From the NCBI GenBank assembly GCA_002491905.1, contig DKWV01000024.1, forward strand, positions 1 through 64,000: 64,000 nt of DNA. The letters run 5' to 3'. This DNA is from Lachnospiraceae bacterium UBA7143. GTDB lineage: Bacteria; Bacillota; Clostridia; Lachnospirales; Lachnospiraceae. This document shows positions 17,247-26,469 of the stretch, one piece after another (within the stretch, counting starts at the first letter, position 1; every line of letters starts with the position of its first letter). The notes beneath the pieces were generated by a model. It had not been told where the DNA came from, did no database searches, and was given only the letters and a program-made list of their open reading frames with translations. A program made the translations under genes and the position numbers.

Positions 17247-18569
17247 CTATTCATCACTTTTTATTTCCATTTTCAATTTATTAATACAAGCCTCATATGC
17301 TTCTTGAGGTAAGATTGTGGAGGGTTCATCATTATCTCCAAAAACTTTGAATACGCCTTCTTGATACAAAAATGGGTATTTATCATCTTTTATAATACCT
17401 TCAAAAATTCCTAATAAATATTTTGATAATTGATAAATATTATAATGGTAATCATACGCTGCATATACCCCAAACAAAAGCATATCGTCTGAGTTAAGCG
17501 TCAATGATGCTCCCTCTGGAATTTGACTTAATTTGTTGATTATATCAATAATATGATTTTCCCCGAATACTTGTTTTTGCCGCTTTAATCCCTTAATTGA
17601 TAACACCATATCTAATAGAGCTTTCTGAATATTACCAGAATTATATTTGCCAATTTGATTATTATACTTCAAATATACACCTGCATTTATTGCTGCTGTA
17701 ATCACATCTAAAGATAATAATTCACCTTGTAATATACCTATCGTTGCAAATGCTTTTAACATTACTATTTCTTTAGAATTTAAAGTATAAGATTGTCCAA
17801 ATTTTTCAGGTAATTTTCTTCTAGCTAATGTTGCAAAATTAAAAATAGAGAATATTTCATGGTTAGAAGATGTACTTAATCTTGCCAAATTTTCCGAAAT
17901 TTCTTGTTTCAAATTTTCGTTCCATCTTTTTATTTCCACATCATATTCAGCACGCAATTCAATTTTTAAAACACTAATTATGTCTTCAAAATTATCAAAT
18001 TGATTAATCCAATTTCTTTCAGGGTAATCTTCACTTGATTGTATGGCTTTTTTCATTTCATCAACTTTTGTCACTTCTTTAATAAAATCAAAAATTATTT
18101 CTGCATCTTTAACAATTGAACTAGATTGTTTTGTAATTAATTTTAATTGTTCTTCCCTACTTTTTAAATCCTCATCTTTTAATAATTCGTTTTCAATATA
18201 CTTCTGTAATGACCTTCTGTCTTCCCGAATATCCCATACGCTTTTTCTAACAAAAACTAATAATTTCTTTATCACACCTTTCTGCGCTAATTCATTAGCA
18301 TATTGATATTCTTTTTGCGTAATGGTTATCAACGGATTTTGAGAATAGATACCTCCTGCCCTAGAACCAATAAGCAAAATAAAATAATCACATTCTTTAA
18401 TTGAATCTAGGCATGCTTGATATGAATTTTGGTTCGAATCTTTTTTAAAATCATTTCGTTCCGACATTCTTACTTCATACCCTTTTTCTGTTAACCAATA
18501 TTTCAAGGCAGAACGTAAATCTTTAAAATCATAAATTGTTGAACTTACAAAAATTTTTGGTTTATTCAT
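17247..18569 (-). CDS. DUF4062 domain protein, possible defence-associated
   Basis: 440 residues from the ATG at 18569 (weak RBS); an in-frame ATG at 18623 is the alternative. The N-terminus KPKIFVSSTIYDFKDLRSAL, with CDYFILLIGSRAGG and LITITQKEYQYA about 60 residues later, is the DUF4062 domain (about residues 3-110). This fold is found at the N-terminus of NTPase and defence proteins. The remaining 330 residues are helical and I recognise no domain or P-loop in them. The gene lies 91 bp upstream of hsdR on the same strand and shares its AT-rich composition, so it is probably part of the same defence island. Function unknown. Confidence 0.7.
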   Translation of the reverse strand: MNKPKIFVSSTIYDFKDLRSALKYWLTEKGYEVRMSERNDFKKDSNQNSYQACLDSIKECDYFILLIGSRAGGIYSQNPLITITQKEYQYANELAQKGVIKKLLVFVRKSVWDIREDRRSLQKYIENELLKDEDLKSREEQLKLITKQSSSIVKDAEIIFDFIKEVTKVDEMKKAIQSSEDYPERNWINQFDNFEDIISVLKIELRAEYDVEIKRWNENLKQEISENLARLSTSSNHEIFSIFNFATLARRKLPEKFGQSYTLNSKEIVMLKAFATIGILQGELLSLDVITAAINAGVYLKYNNQIGKYNSGNIQKALLDMVLSIKGLKRQKQVFGENHIIDIINKLSQIPEGASLTLNSDDMLLFGVYAAYDYHYNIYQLSKYLLGIFEGIIKDDKYPFLYQEGVFKVFGDNDEPSTILPQEAYEACINKLKMEIKSDE

Positions 18570-18700
18570 ATATTTTCTCACCCGACTCTCTACCTGACAA
18601 TGCCGTACCTTGACTCTATACATCAGTATACCATGTTTTTATATATTCAATTTTCTCATGTCTCTTATTGCTACTCAATCAACGCAAAATGAGTATCCTT

Positions 18701-20575
18701 CTACAATGAAATCATCCCAAAATACTTCAACGCCTCCCTTATGGCACCTTCTTTCTCCAGTGGGCATTTGGGCTGTCTGGATTTTTCCGTTCTCGGCAAG
18801 TTGTAGTTTTCCCTCTCAATAATACCACACTTTTGCTTTACCTGTGCAATATAGAGATTACTTACCCTCAACCCACTATGCTCCAACACATACTCCTTAA
18901 TTTCCTCATAAGTCGCCTTACTCTCCGCTGCCGTCAAATCCATCTCATCAAGGTTTACTTCCACCTCAATATGATGCTTGACATTAAGTTTGGATAACAA
19001 ACACACCGTCTCAACATGCCCCGTATGCCCAAACTGGTCCACCGTCCGCACTCTTTTAAGCTCATACCCTCCCTCACACAGAGTCTTAAGGTCCCTCGCC
19101 AGCGTTGCGGAATCACAGCTCACATAGACAATCCGTTCCGGCCGCATTGCCAGCATGGTTTCCAGGCATTTTTCATCACAGCCTTTCCGGGGCGGATCCA
19201 CCACAATCACATTCGGATGGCACATCAACTTCCGCGCCGGGTCCTCCCCCTCTTCCGTCTTTCCGCCTTCCTTCGTGGTTGTCGGTCTGACGCTCCCGCC
19301 CATCCCGCTGTAAAATTCTGGCAGCACTTCCTCCGCCTTTCCCACGAAAAATTCCGCGTTTGTAATCCGATTCCTGCCAGCGTTCTCCCTGGCATCATCA
19401 ATGGCCTGCGGAATGACCTCCACCCCGTAAACCATCTTCGCCCGTTTGGCCATAAAGAGCGATATCGTCCCGATACCGCAGTACAGGTCCCACACAGTCT
19501 CCTTCCCGGTCAATCCCGCATATTCCAGTGCAAGACTGTACAGCTTTTCAGTCTGCCGGGGATTCACCTGATAGAAAGACAGGGGCGAAATCCGAAATGT
19601 GACTTTCTCTCCCCCTTTCGCCTTCCCTTCTCCCGCGCTCCCGGTTTCCCCGAAATCCGCAAAATCCATCACTCTGAGGCTGTCCTCGATCCACCCACGA
19701 CCCCAAAGCACCCTTATATCCTTCCCCATAATCACATTCGTTTTTTCCCTGTTTATACTAACCGAAATGCTGACAATCTTCTTACACGGCGTTTTCTGCT
19801 CTTCGTTCGCCGCAGGCTGCTCACGGTCATCCGCCGCTGCACTCTCCAACCGCACCCCCAGCAGCTTCTCCACCAGTCTTTCCTCCGCGGGCAGCCTTTT
19901 CCCGTTAATCACCAGACATACCATTATTTCACCGGAGGAAAACCCCGTGCGGATCAGCACATGACGCACCAGCCCCTCTCCCGCGCTTTCCCGGTAGGCG
20001 CTCACGCCGTTTTCTTTCATATAAGAAAGAACCGCCTCCAAGACGGCCTTATTCTCTGGCGGTCCCAGCGGGCAGTCGGTATTGGCGACTATATCGTGGG
20101 TTCTGCCTGCATAGAAACCTGCAACCAGGTTCCCCTTCCTGTCGTATCCCACGGGATACTGCGCCTTATTGCGGTAATGCCACGGCTCTTCCATGCCGAC
20201 AATAGGCTCCATGACCGCATCAATCTGTCCCGAAGGAAAACCGCCGATCCGCAGAAGATTTCCGCGCACCTTATCCTGCTTATAGGCAAGCTGTCTCCCG
20301 TAACTCATAGCCTGAATCTGGCAGCCCCCGCATTGTCTGTGGAAAGGGCATTTGGGCTCTACACGAAAAGGAGAAGGCGTCACCACCTTCTCTACCTTCG
20401 CATAGCCATAATTCTTCTTACATTTAACAATGCGCGCTTCAATGACGTCCCCGATCACGGCATCCTTTACAAACAGGGTATAGCCCCCCACCCTGCCGAT
20501 ACCTTCACCGTCATTTCCGATATCATCTATCGTAAGCCGGACAATATCATTCTTTTTATAACTTCCCTGCTCCAT
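18701..20575 (-). CDS. rlmD: 23S rRNA (uracil-5-)-methyltransferase, RlmD family, with C-terminal extension
   Basis: 624 residues, longer than the usual 450 or so. A TRAM RNA-binding domain (about 1-60) is followed by cysteines for an iron-sulfur cluster (Cys76, Cys82, Cys85 in CPFHRQCGGC). The SAM-binding core contains WDLYCGIGTISLFMAKRA, then VVDPPRKGCDEKC and the catalytic VYVSCDSATLARDL. After the normal end, an extra segment of about 95 residues carries NLYIAQVKQKCGIIEREN and QPKCPLEKEGAIREALKYFG. The gene starts 15 bp after yhaM and is probably the last of a three-gene operon. Confidence 0.85.
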   Translation of the reverse strand: MEQGSYKKNDIVRLTIDDIGNDGEGIGRVGGYTLFVKDAVIGDVIEARIVKCKKNYGYAKVEKVVTPSPFRVEPKCPFHRQCGGCQIQAMSYGRQLAYKQDKVRGNLLRIGGFPSGQIDAVMEPIVGMEEPWHYRNKAQYPVGYDRKGNLVAGFYAGRTHDIVANTDCPLGPPENKAVLEAVLSYMKENGVSAYRESAGEGLVRHVLIRTGFSSGEIMVCLVINGKRLPAEERLVEKLLGVRLESAAADDREQPAANEEQKTPCKKIVSISVSINREKTNVIMGKDIRVLWGRGWIEDSLRVMDFADFGETGSAGEGKAKGGEKVTFRISPLSFYQVNPRQTEKLYSLALEYAGLTGKETVWDLYCGIGTISLFMAKRAKMVYGVEVIPQAIDDARENAGRNRITNAEFFVGKAEEVLPEFYSGMGGSVRPTTTKEGGKTEEGEDPARKLMCHPNVIVVDPPRKGCDEKCLETMLAMRPERIVYVSCDSATLARDLKTLCEGGYELKRVRTVDQFGHTGHVETVCLLSKLNVKHHIEVEVNLDEMDLTAAESKATYEEIKEYVLEHSGLRVSNLYIAQVKQKCGIIERENYNLPRTEKSRQPKCPLEKEGAIREALKYFGMISL

Positions 20576-20590
20576 AAATTACCCCTCACA

Positions 20591-21535
20591 TTACTCAACG
20601 ACCGTTCCTCTCAGATTTGACTCAAACAATCTGTTATACCCAAGCCAGCCCTTCTCGGTACTATTCTCCAGTATCTCCGCAAAGGTCTCCATCTTGGCAT
20701 CAACGTTATCCGCGAAGTTCAAAGCCACCGCCTCCACAATCGCGGGCTTCTTGGGCGAGCCGAACTCAAACTCCCCGTGATGGGAAAGAATGCAGTGCTT
20801 CAGCTCATTGGCAAGCAGTGGAGGAAATCCTTCTATCTCCCTTGCTTTCTCGCCGATCATCTCGCTGCCGATCACGATATGCCCAAGAAACTGCCCGTCG
20901 TCCGTATAATCATTCTGCGGGAAAAGCGAGAGTTCTTTTGTTTTGCCTATATCGTGGCAGATGGCCGCCGTGAGCAGGAGGTCCCTGTTCAGGACCGCAT
21001 ACTGCGTACAGAAATAATCGCAGAGTTTTGTCACCGCCAGGGTGTGCTGCAGCAGACCGCCCACAAACCCATGATGTACTGTCTTGGCCGCCGAGGACTG
21101 CCGGAAGGCTTTGATAAACGCCTCATCCTTCACGAAAAAAGCATCCAGCAGCTGATGCAGATAAGGATTTTTGACACTTGCCACCAGATCCAGAAGTTCT
21201 TTCATCATATCCTCTGTCTTAAATTTACTGACGGGCAGATACTCCGCCGGGTCGTATTCGCCTTCCCTGCACTTGCGCACGCGCTTCACATTGACCTGCA
21301 GGGCTCCCTGAAAACTTGTCACGTCACCGTACACCTCTATGTAATCCATGCTGTCAAAATCTTCTATCCCCGCATTGTTGGGATCCCAGATCTTCGCGTC
21401 TATGGTGCCTGTCTTATCCTGCAGAATCACATTTTCATAGGGTTTCCCGTTTTTCGTAACCGCCGCCTGTTTATGCTTACACAGATAAACATCCGACATT
21501 CTGTCACTTTCCTTATAGTCCTTGATATATTTCAT
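20591..21535 (-). CDS. yhaM: 3'-5' exoribonuclease, YhaM family
   Basis: 314 residues, the same length as Bacillus YhaM, when started at the ATG at 21535 (AAAGGATGG upstream). An ATG 7 codons earlier has no RBS. The N-terminal OB-fold (about 1-90, KTGTIDAKIWDPNN, SFQGALQVNVKRVR) binds nucleic acid. The HD domain has HHGFVGGLLQHTLAV, the metal-binding ICHDIGKTKEL and LSHHGEFEFGSPK. YhaM-type enzymes degrade RNA, and also single-stranded DNA, from the 3' end in the cytoplasm. It is in an operon with the HtrA-like gene and rlmD. Confidence 0.88.
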   Translation of the reverse strand: MKYIKDYKESDRMSDVYLCKHKQAAVTKNGKPYENVILQDKTGTIDAKIWDPNNAGIEDFDSMDYIEVYGDVTSFQGALQVNVKRVRKCREGEYDPAEYLPVSKFKTEDMMKELLDLVASVKNPYLHQLLDAFFVKDEAFIKAFRQSSAAKTVHHGFVGGLLQHTLAVTKLCDYFCTQYAVLNRDLLLTAAICHDIGKTKELSLFPQNDYTDDGQFLGHIVIGSEMIGEKAREIEGFPPLLANELKHCILSHHGEFEFGSPKKPAIVEAVALNFADNVDAKMETFAEILENSTEKGWLGYNRLFESNLRGTVVE

Positions 21536-21623
21536 CCGCTCTGTCCATCCTTTCATGCTTTACGTCCAGTTGCCTGACCGTTCAATCGTTTCTATCCTCT
21601 GCCGCACTGAACCCGGCCGGAGC

Positions 21624-23000
21624 TTACCAGTTCCCCAGCGTCACATCCACGCTCATTTCATAACCCTGTCTGGTCAGCGTGACCGTCAGCACGTCCCCGG
21701 GGCTCGATGACCGTAAAATACCCAGCAGTTCGTTGTAGGTGGTAATCTCGGTACTTCCCACTCTGGTCACCACATCGCCGCTCTGGATCCCTGCTGCCAT
21801 CGCCGGCGAATCAATTTCAATTTCTCTGATATAGGTACCCGCCGGGGTATCAATCTGTGTATCCGTGGTGGCTTCCTTCGGCACATCCGCCCCATGTACC
21901 CCCAGATATGCGCGCTCTTTATTGTTGGACATCTGCTCAATCGTACCTTTCAACTCTGTAACGCCATATGCCGTGAGCAGATTGCTCATATCGTTGCTGG
22001 TATTGGCATTGTCTATAATGCCGATCACCATACCCTTTAAATTAATCAGAATGCCCGTTGCATTGCGGCTCCCGTAAATATCCGTTGTAATTTTCTTATA
22101 AGCCGCATCAGGCAGATCAATCGCCGTCCCCGTGGATGTCACCATACCGTAGCTGATGGAACCCCCGGTGCCCAAGGGACTTCCCAGCGCCACCACAGGC
22201 ATGCCCAGCAGATTCGTGTTGGAGCTGCCCAGCTCCGCAATATCAATCGCATCCATAGTCTCGCTGCTGATGGCGGAGAGGGGTACTGAAAGGATTGCCA
22301 GTCCCGTGTTGTCATCCTTCTGCACAAGTTCCGCCTCCACCTGTGTCTGATCGCAGAAGGTAACTTCTATGCTGTCGGCCCCGTTTAAACTCCCCGCGCT
22401 GACCAGGATAAGCAGCGCTTTTTCATTGTTGGCCACAATCACGCCTGAAGCGGAAGCCACATTTTCATATATGTTGTTAAACCAGTCCACGTCCGAGGTA
22501 ACCCCCGCCACAGTCACCACCGCACGACCAGCGTCCTCCGTCAGCGCCCGCAGCTCTTCGTAGAGCGACTGGTAATCCTCCAGCGTAAACTCCCGGTCCA
22601 CCTGAGACAGCACCTCCTGAATCTGCTCGTCCACCATCTCCAGATCCACCGGGTCCGGCGTCTGCGGCTCCGCATCCTCTTCCGTAACCAGCATGTCCTC
22701 CGGCTTCATCTCCTCAATCGGCGTCTCCTCGGGAAAGGCCACCTCTTTTGGCTCTTCCTCCGGGTAGAGACGGTTGCTGATCACCGGCTCCAGCACCAAA
22801 AAGGTAAAGCACGCCACCAGACCGAATACCACCGCCATGACAGCGGTGATCACTGTTCTGCGGAGAAGCTTTTTCTTGTTGACAGGCTTCTGCTTGATCT
22901 TTTCCCGCATAAATTCCGCCTGCACAGAAGGCGTGTACTCCGCCTGCTCCTTGACCGGCGTTTCTTCTGTTTGATTCCGTTCTTTTTCCTGCTCAGACAT
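21624..23000 (-). CDS. HtrA-like membrane protein with degenerate protease domain and PDZ domain
   Basis: 458 residues. A charged cytoplasmic N-terminus (1-48), one transmembrane helix (about 49-70), an acidic linker, an HtrA-type chymotrypsin fold (about 155-335) and a C-terminal PDZ domain (about 365-455, IDSPAMAAGIQSGDVVTRVG). All three catalytic positions appear replaced. The usual TNNHV segment reads VSAGS (His to Gly203), TDLAVL reads TGLAIL (Asp to Gly233), and NSGGPLVN reads NATGILIN (Ser to Ala314). It is probably an inactive pseudo-protease acting as an extracytoplasmic binding or scaffold protein. First gene of the operon with yhaM and rlmD. Confidence 0.85.
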   Translation of the reverse strand: MSEQEKERNQTEETPVKEQAEYTPSVQAEFMREKIKQKPVNKKKLLRRTVITAVMAVVFGLVACFTFLVLEPVISNRLYPEEEPKEVAFPEETPIEEMKPEDMLVTEEDAEPQTPDPVDLEMVDEQIQEVLSQVDREFTLEDYQSLYEELRALTEDAGRAVVTVAGVTSDVDWFNNIYENVASASGVIVANNEKALLILVSAGSLNGADSIEVTFCDQTQVEAELVQKDDNTGLAILSVPLSAISSETMDAIDIAELGSSNTNLLGMPVVALGSPLGTGGSISYGMVTSTGTAIDLPDAAYKKITTDIYGSRNATGILINLKGMVIGIIDNANTSNDMSNLLTAYGVTELKGTIEQMSNNKERAYLGVHGADVPKEATTDTQIDTPAGTYIREIEIDSPAMAAGIQSGDVVTRVGSTEITTYNELLGILRSSSPGDVLTVTLTRQGYEMSVDVTLGNW

Positions 23001-23047
23001 ATAACTGCCCTCTTAATAATATACTCGCAAATCCGCGCTGACGCGCT

Positions 23048-23147
23048 CTGCGTCCGATTTCATCGGACATTTGCTCGTTATATGGCGTGAAGAATCTTCG
23101 ATTCTTCTGAAAAACAAATGCCTGCTCCCAAGTGACGAAGTCACTTT
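23048..23147 (-). repeat. Run of three 3-nt-loop hairpins in the leader of the HtrA-like gene
   Basis: Three perfect inverted repeats, each with a 3-base spacer, lie in a row in the 5' untranslated region. They are GTCCGAT-TTC-ATCGGAC (near 23051), GAAGAATC-TTC-GATTCTTC (near 23092) and AAGTGAC-GAA-GTCACTT (near 23130). A fourth, weaker GCGC-TGAC-GCGC lies near 23038. They sit between the promoter at 23172 and the start codon at 23000, so they would be transcribed. No reading frame explains them. Confidence 0.6.
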
Positions 23148-23171
23148 TCGCTTTGTTTTTCTCTTGCGCAC

Positions 23172-23200
23172 ATTATATCATACCCCCTGTTGCATGACAA
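23172..23200 (-). promoter_or_regulatory. SigA-type promoter of the HtrA-like / yhaM / rlmD operon
   Basis: On the minus strand TTGTCA (23200-23195) and TATAAT (23177-23172) are 17 bp apart, close to consensus. Transcription would start near 23165 and give a leader of about 160 nt before the start codon at 23000. The same 300-bp gap (23001-23300) also feeds mutS2 on the plus strand; I see no clear promoter for that gene. Confidence 0.7.
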
Positions 23201-23300
23201 GAAACCGTACCTAAGCCTTCTCGTCACTAACCGTAGTAATTTCCCCATTTTTGTGGTAGGATAAAGCTTAGAAAAGAGTCTGCATGAAAAAGAGGTAATT

Positions 23301-25676
23301 ATGAACAGCAAAGTATTACGGGTTTTAGAATATCATAAAATCATCGACCGCCTGGCGGAAAAAGCATCCTCCGAACCGGGTAAACGGCTTGCCAGGGCGC
23401 TTGTTCCCATGACGGATTTAGACGAAATTCAGACTGCACAGACCCAGACGGCGGACGCTCTGGGGCGCCTTTTTGCGAAAGGCTCCACGTCCTTCGGCAG
23501 CAACAGAGATCTGGGGATGAGTTTAAAATCTCTTGAGGTGGGCAGTGTCCTTTCCATCTCAGAGCTTTTGCGCATCGCCTCCTTTCTTGAAAACGTGAAC
23601 CGCATCAAATCTTATGGGCGCAGGGAGCGGGATGATATTCCCGGCGACTCGCTGGACGTTTATTTCGACAGCCTGGAACCGCTCACGCCCCTGGCAAACG
23701 AGATCAACCGCTGCATTCTCTCCGAGGAGGAAATCGCCGACGACGCAAGTCCTGCCCTAAAACACATTCGCCGCAGCATGGCGGTTACCAACGACCGGAT
23801 TCACTCGCAGCTAAATTCCATGATAAACGGTTCCCTGCGCACTTATCTGCAGGACGCCGTAGTGACCATGCGCGACAACCGCTACTGCATTCCCGTAAAA
23901 TCCGAGTATAAGGGACAGGTGCCGGGCATGGTGCATGACCAGTCCTCCACCGGCTCCACCTTTTTCATTGAGCCTGCAGCAGTAGTCAATCTCAACAATG
24001 AACTCAAAGAGTTAGCTATAAAAGAACAGGAAGAAATTGAGGCAGTGCTGGCCTCGCTGAGCGCTCAGGCGGCAGCCCACACAGAAGCGCTGGCCACGGA
24101 TCAGAAGTCCATGACCATGCTGGACTTTATCTTTGCCAAGGCTTCCCTCGCTATGGAGCAGAACGCCACCATGCCGCTCTTCAACACAGAACATCAGATT
24201 CACATCCGCAAGGGCCGGCATCCTCTGATTGACAAAAAGGTGGTCGTGCCCGTGGACATTCTTCTGGGGATCGACTTTGACCTGCTCATCATTACAGGGC
24301 CGAATACTGGCGGCAAAACCGTGGCGTTAAAGACGGTGGGGCTCCTGACTCTAATGGGGCAGGCTGGGCTGCACATTCCCGCCCTTGACCGTTCTGAACT
24401 ATCCGTTTTCCGGGAAGTCTATGCGGATATCGGGGACGAGCAGAGCATCGAGCAGAGTCTCTCCACCTTCTCCTCCCACATGACAAGCATTGTGTCCATT
24501 CTGCAGGAGGCGGACGCAGATTCCCTCTGTCTCTTCGACGAGCTGGGCGCGGGGACGGATCCCACCGAAGGCGCGGCTCTGGCCATTTCCGTTCTGGATC
24601 ATCTGCACGGCAGGGGCATCCGCACAATGGCAACCACACACTACAGCGAGTTGAAGGTCTACGCACTCTCCACCCCTTTTGTGGAAAATGCCTGCTGTGA
24701 ATTTAATGTGGAAACGCTTCGGCCCACTTACCGGCTCCTGATCGGTATTCCCGGCAAGAGCAACGCCTTTGCGATCTCTTCCCGTCTGGGTCTGCCGGAT
24801 CACATCATAGAGGATGCAAAGCGGCACATCACGCAGGACAAGGAGAGCTTTGAGGATCTGCTCGCCAATCTGGAGAACAGCCGTTTGACCATTGAGAAGG
24901 AGCAGGCGGAGATCGAAGCCTACAAGCGGGAAGTGCAGGCTTTAAAGGAGCGGCTGGAGTCCAAGCAGGAAAAGATCGACCAATCCCGCGACCGCATCAT
25001 AAGAGAAGCAAACGAAGAGGCCCGCGAAATCTTACAGAATGCCAAGGAGCTGGCGGACGAGACCATCCGCACCTTCCAAAAGGCCGGAGCCGCCTCTTCT
25101 ATTAAGGATCTGGAGAAATCGCGCCGCAAAGTGCACGATAAAATTTCAGAGAAGAACGAAAAACTTGCGCTTAAAAGCGAGAAGCCAACCCATAAGGTTC
25201 TCAAACCAAACCAGATTCGGCTGGGCGACAGCGTAAAGGTTGTCTCCATGGGATTAAAGGGCAGCGTCAGCTCCCTGCCCGACAAAAACGGCAGGCTGTT
25301 TGTCCAGTGCGGTATCATCCGCTCCCAGGTATCCCTGTCGGATCTGGTTCTGCTTGAGGAGGAGACAGTAAAGACCGAAAAAATGCAGCGCAGTTCCTCC
25401 GGCAAACTGAAAATGTCCAAATCTTACTCTGTCTCCACGGAAATCAATCTTCTCGGCAAGACGGTGGACGAAGCGCTCTCAGAGCTCGACAAGTATCTGG
25501 ACGACGCCTATCTGGCACATCTGCCCAGCGTCCGTATCGTGCACGGCAAAGGAACCGGCGCCCTGCGCCAGGCCGTACAGGGGTATCTGCGCAAAAACCG
25601 GGGCATTAAAAGCTTCCGGCTGGGAGAATTCGGGGAAGGTGACGCGGGCGTTACCATTGCGGAATTTAAGGAATAA
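23301..25676 (+). CDS. mutS2: Endonuclease MutS2
   Basis: 791 residues, full length. The core helical clamp is followed by the ATPase with Walker A TGPNTGGKTVALKT (about residues 332-345), the QSIEQSLSTFSSHM motif and Walker B LFDELGAGTDPTEG. A long coiled coil (about 515-640) precedes the C-terminal Smr domain, with LLGKTVDEALSELDKYLD and VRIVHGKGTGALR. Unlike MutS it lacks the mismatch-recognition domain. It acts on recombination intermediates, or on collided ribosomes in Bacillus. It is divergent from the HtrA-like operon and followed by a two-component system on the same strand. Confidence 0.95.
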   Translation: MNSKVLRVLEYHKIIDRLAEKASSEPGKRLARALVPMTDLDEIQTAQTQTADALGRLFAKGSTSFGSNRDLGMSLKSLEVGSVLSISELLRIASFLENVNRIKSYGRRERDDIPGDSLDVYFDSLEPLTPLANEINRCILSEEEIADDASPALKHIRRSMAVTNDRIHSQLNSMINGSLRTYLQDAVVTMRDNRYCIPVKSEYKGQVPGMVHDQSSTGSTFFIEPAAVVNLNNELKELAIKEQEEIEAVLASLSAQAAAHTEALATDQKSMTMLDFIFAKASLAMEQNATMPLFNTEHQIHIRKGRHPLIDKKVVVPVDILLGIDFDLLIITGPNTGGKTVALKTVGLLTLMGQAGLHIPALDRSELSVFREVYADIGDEQSIEQSLSTFSSHMTSIVSILQEADADSLCLFDELGAGTDPTEGAALAISVLDHLHGRGIRTMATTHYSELKVYALSTPFVENACCEFNVETLRPTYRLLIGIPGKSNAFAISSRLGLPDHIIEDAKRHITQDKESFEDLLANLENSRLTIEKEQAEIEAYKREVQALKERLESKQEKIDQSRDRIIREANEEAREILQNAKELADETIRTFQKAGAASSIKDLEKSRRKVHDKISEKNEKLALKSEKPTHKVLKPNQIRLGDSVKVVSMGLKGSVSSLPDKNGRLFVQCGIIRSQVSLSDLVLLEEETVKTEKMQRSSSGKLKMSKSYSVSTEINLLGKTVDEALSELDKYLDDAYLAHLPSVRIVHGKGTGALRQAVQGYLRKNRGIKSFRLGEFGEGDAGVTIAEFKE

Positions 25677-25722
25677 CAGGCGCGGACTGAACTGTTATGA
25701 GTTTAAAAAAGTGGAGGTTATC

Positions 25723-26433
25723 ATGGTAAATAAGCAGAAAATCTTAATTGTGGACGACGATAACAACATTGCGGAACTGATCTCCCTCTATCTGACGAAG
25801 GAATGCTTCGAGACAATGATTGTAAACGACGGGGAATCCGCCCTGACGGCGGTGGACAGTTTCGAGCCAAACCTTATGCTTCTGGATCTGATGCTGCCGG
25901 GCATCGACGGCTATCAGGTCTGCCGGGAAGTGCGTTCAAAATCCACGCTCCCCATCATTATGCTGTCCGCTAAAGGGGAAGTTTTTGACAAAGTGCTGGG
26001 GCTGGAACTTGGCGCGGACGACTACATGGAAAAACCTTTCGACTCCAAAGAGCTGGTTGCCCGCGTCAAAGCTGTACTGCGCCGCTACAAACCGGCCGTG
26101 GCAGAGCCCAAAAATTCCGATGTCAAGAGTGTGGAATACCCGGACCTGATTATCAACCAGACCAACTACTCTGTTATCTATATGGGTAAAAATATCGAAA
26201 TGCCGCCCAAGGAGCTGGAGCTTCTCTACTTTCTGGCATCCTCGCCAAACCACGTTTTTTCCAGGGAGCAGCTTTTGGACCAGATCTGGGGCTATGAATA
26301 TATCGGCGACAGCCGCACGGTGGATGTCCATGTCAAGCGGCTCCGTGAAAAAATCAGAGACCATGAAAATTGGCGCATCGCCACGATCTGGGGTGTCGGC
26401 TATAAATTTGAAGTGCGTGAAAAGAAGTACTAA
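25723..26433 (+). CDS. OmpR/PhoB-type response regulator
   Basis: 236 residues from the ATG at 25723, behind GTGGAGG. The receiver domain has DDD at residues 11-13, the phospho-acceptor Asp55 in LLDLMLPG and Lys in MEKPFDSKELVARV. The C-terminal winged helix (about 140-235, FSREQLLDQIWG, SRTVDVHVKRLREKI, WGVGYKF) binds DNA. The histidine kinase follows after 36 bp, so they form a pair. The start is 46 bp after mutS2; the genes may be co-transcribed. The stimulus cannot be read from sequence. Confidence 0.92.
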   Translation: MVNKQKILIVDDDNNIAELISLYLTKECFETMIVNDGESALTAVDSFEPNLMLLDLMLPGIDGYQVCREVRSKSTLPIIMLSAKGEVFDKVLGLELGADDYMEKPFDSKELVARVKAVLRRYKPAVAEPKNSDVKSVEYPDLIINQTNYSVIYMGKNIEMPPKELELLYFLASSPNHVFSREQLLDQIWGYEYIGDSRTVDVHVKRLREKIRDHENWRIATIWGVGYKFEVREKKY

Positions 26434-26469
26434 AACGCACAGTAAAGACTGTTTTGCGAGGACCCTTGT

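Noticed and set aside
19016..20620. 534-codon plus-strand open frame opposite rlmD.
   Set aside because: Antisense to all conserved rlmD motifs. His-, Pro- and Arg-rich translation is typical of a shadow frame.
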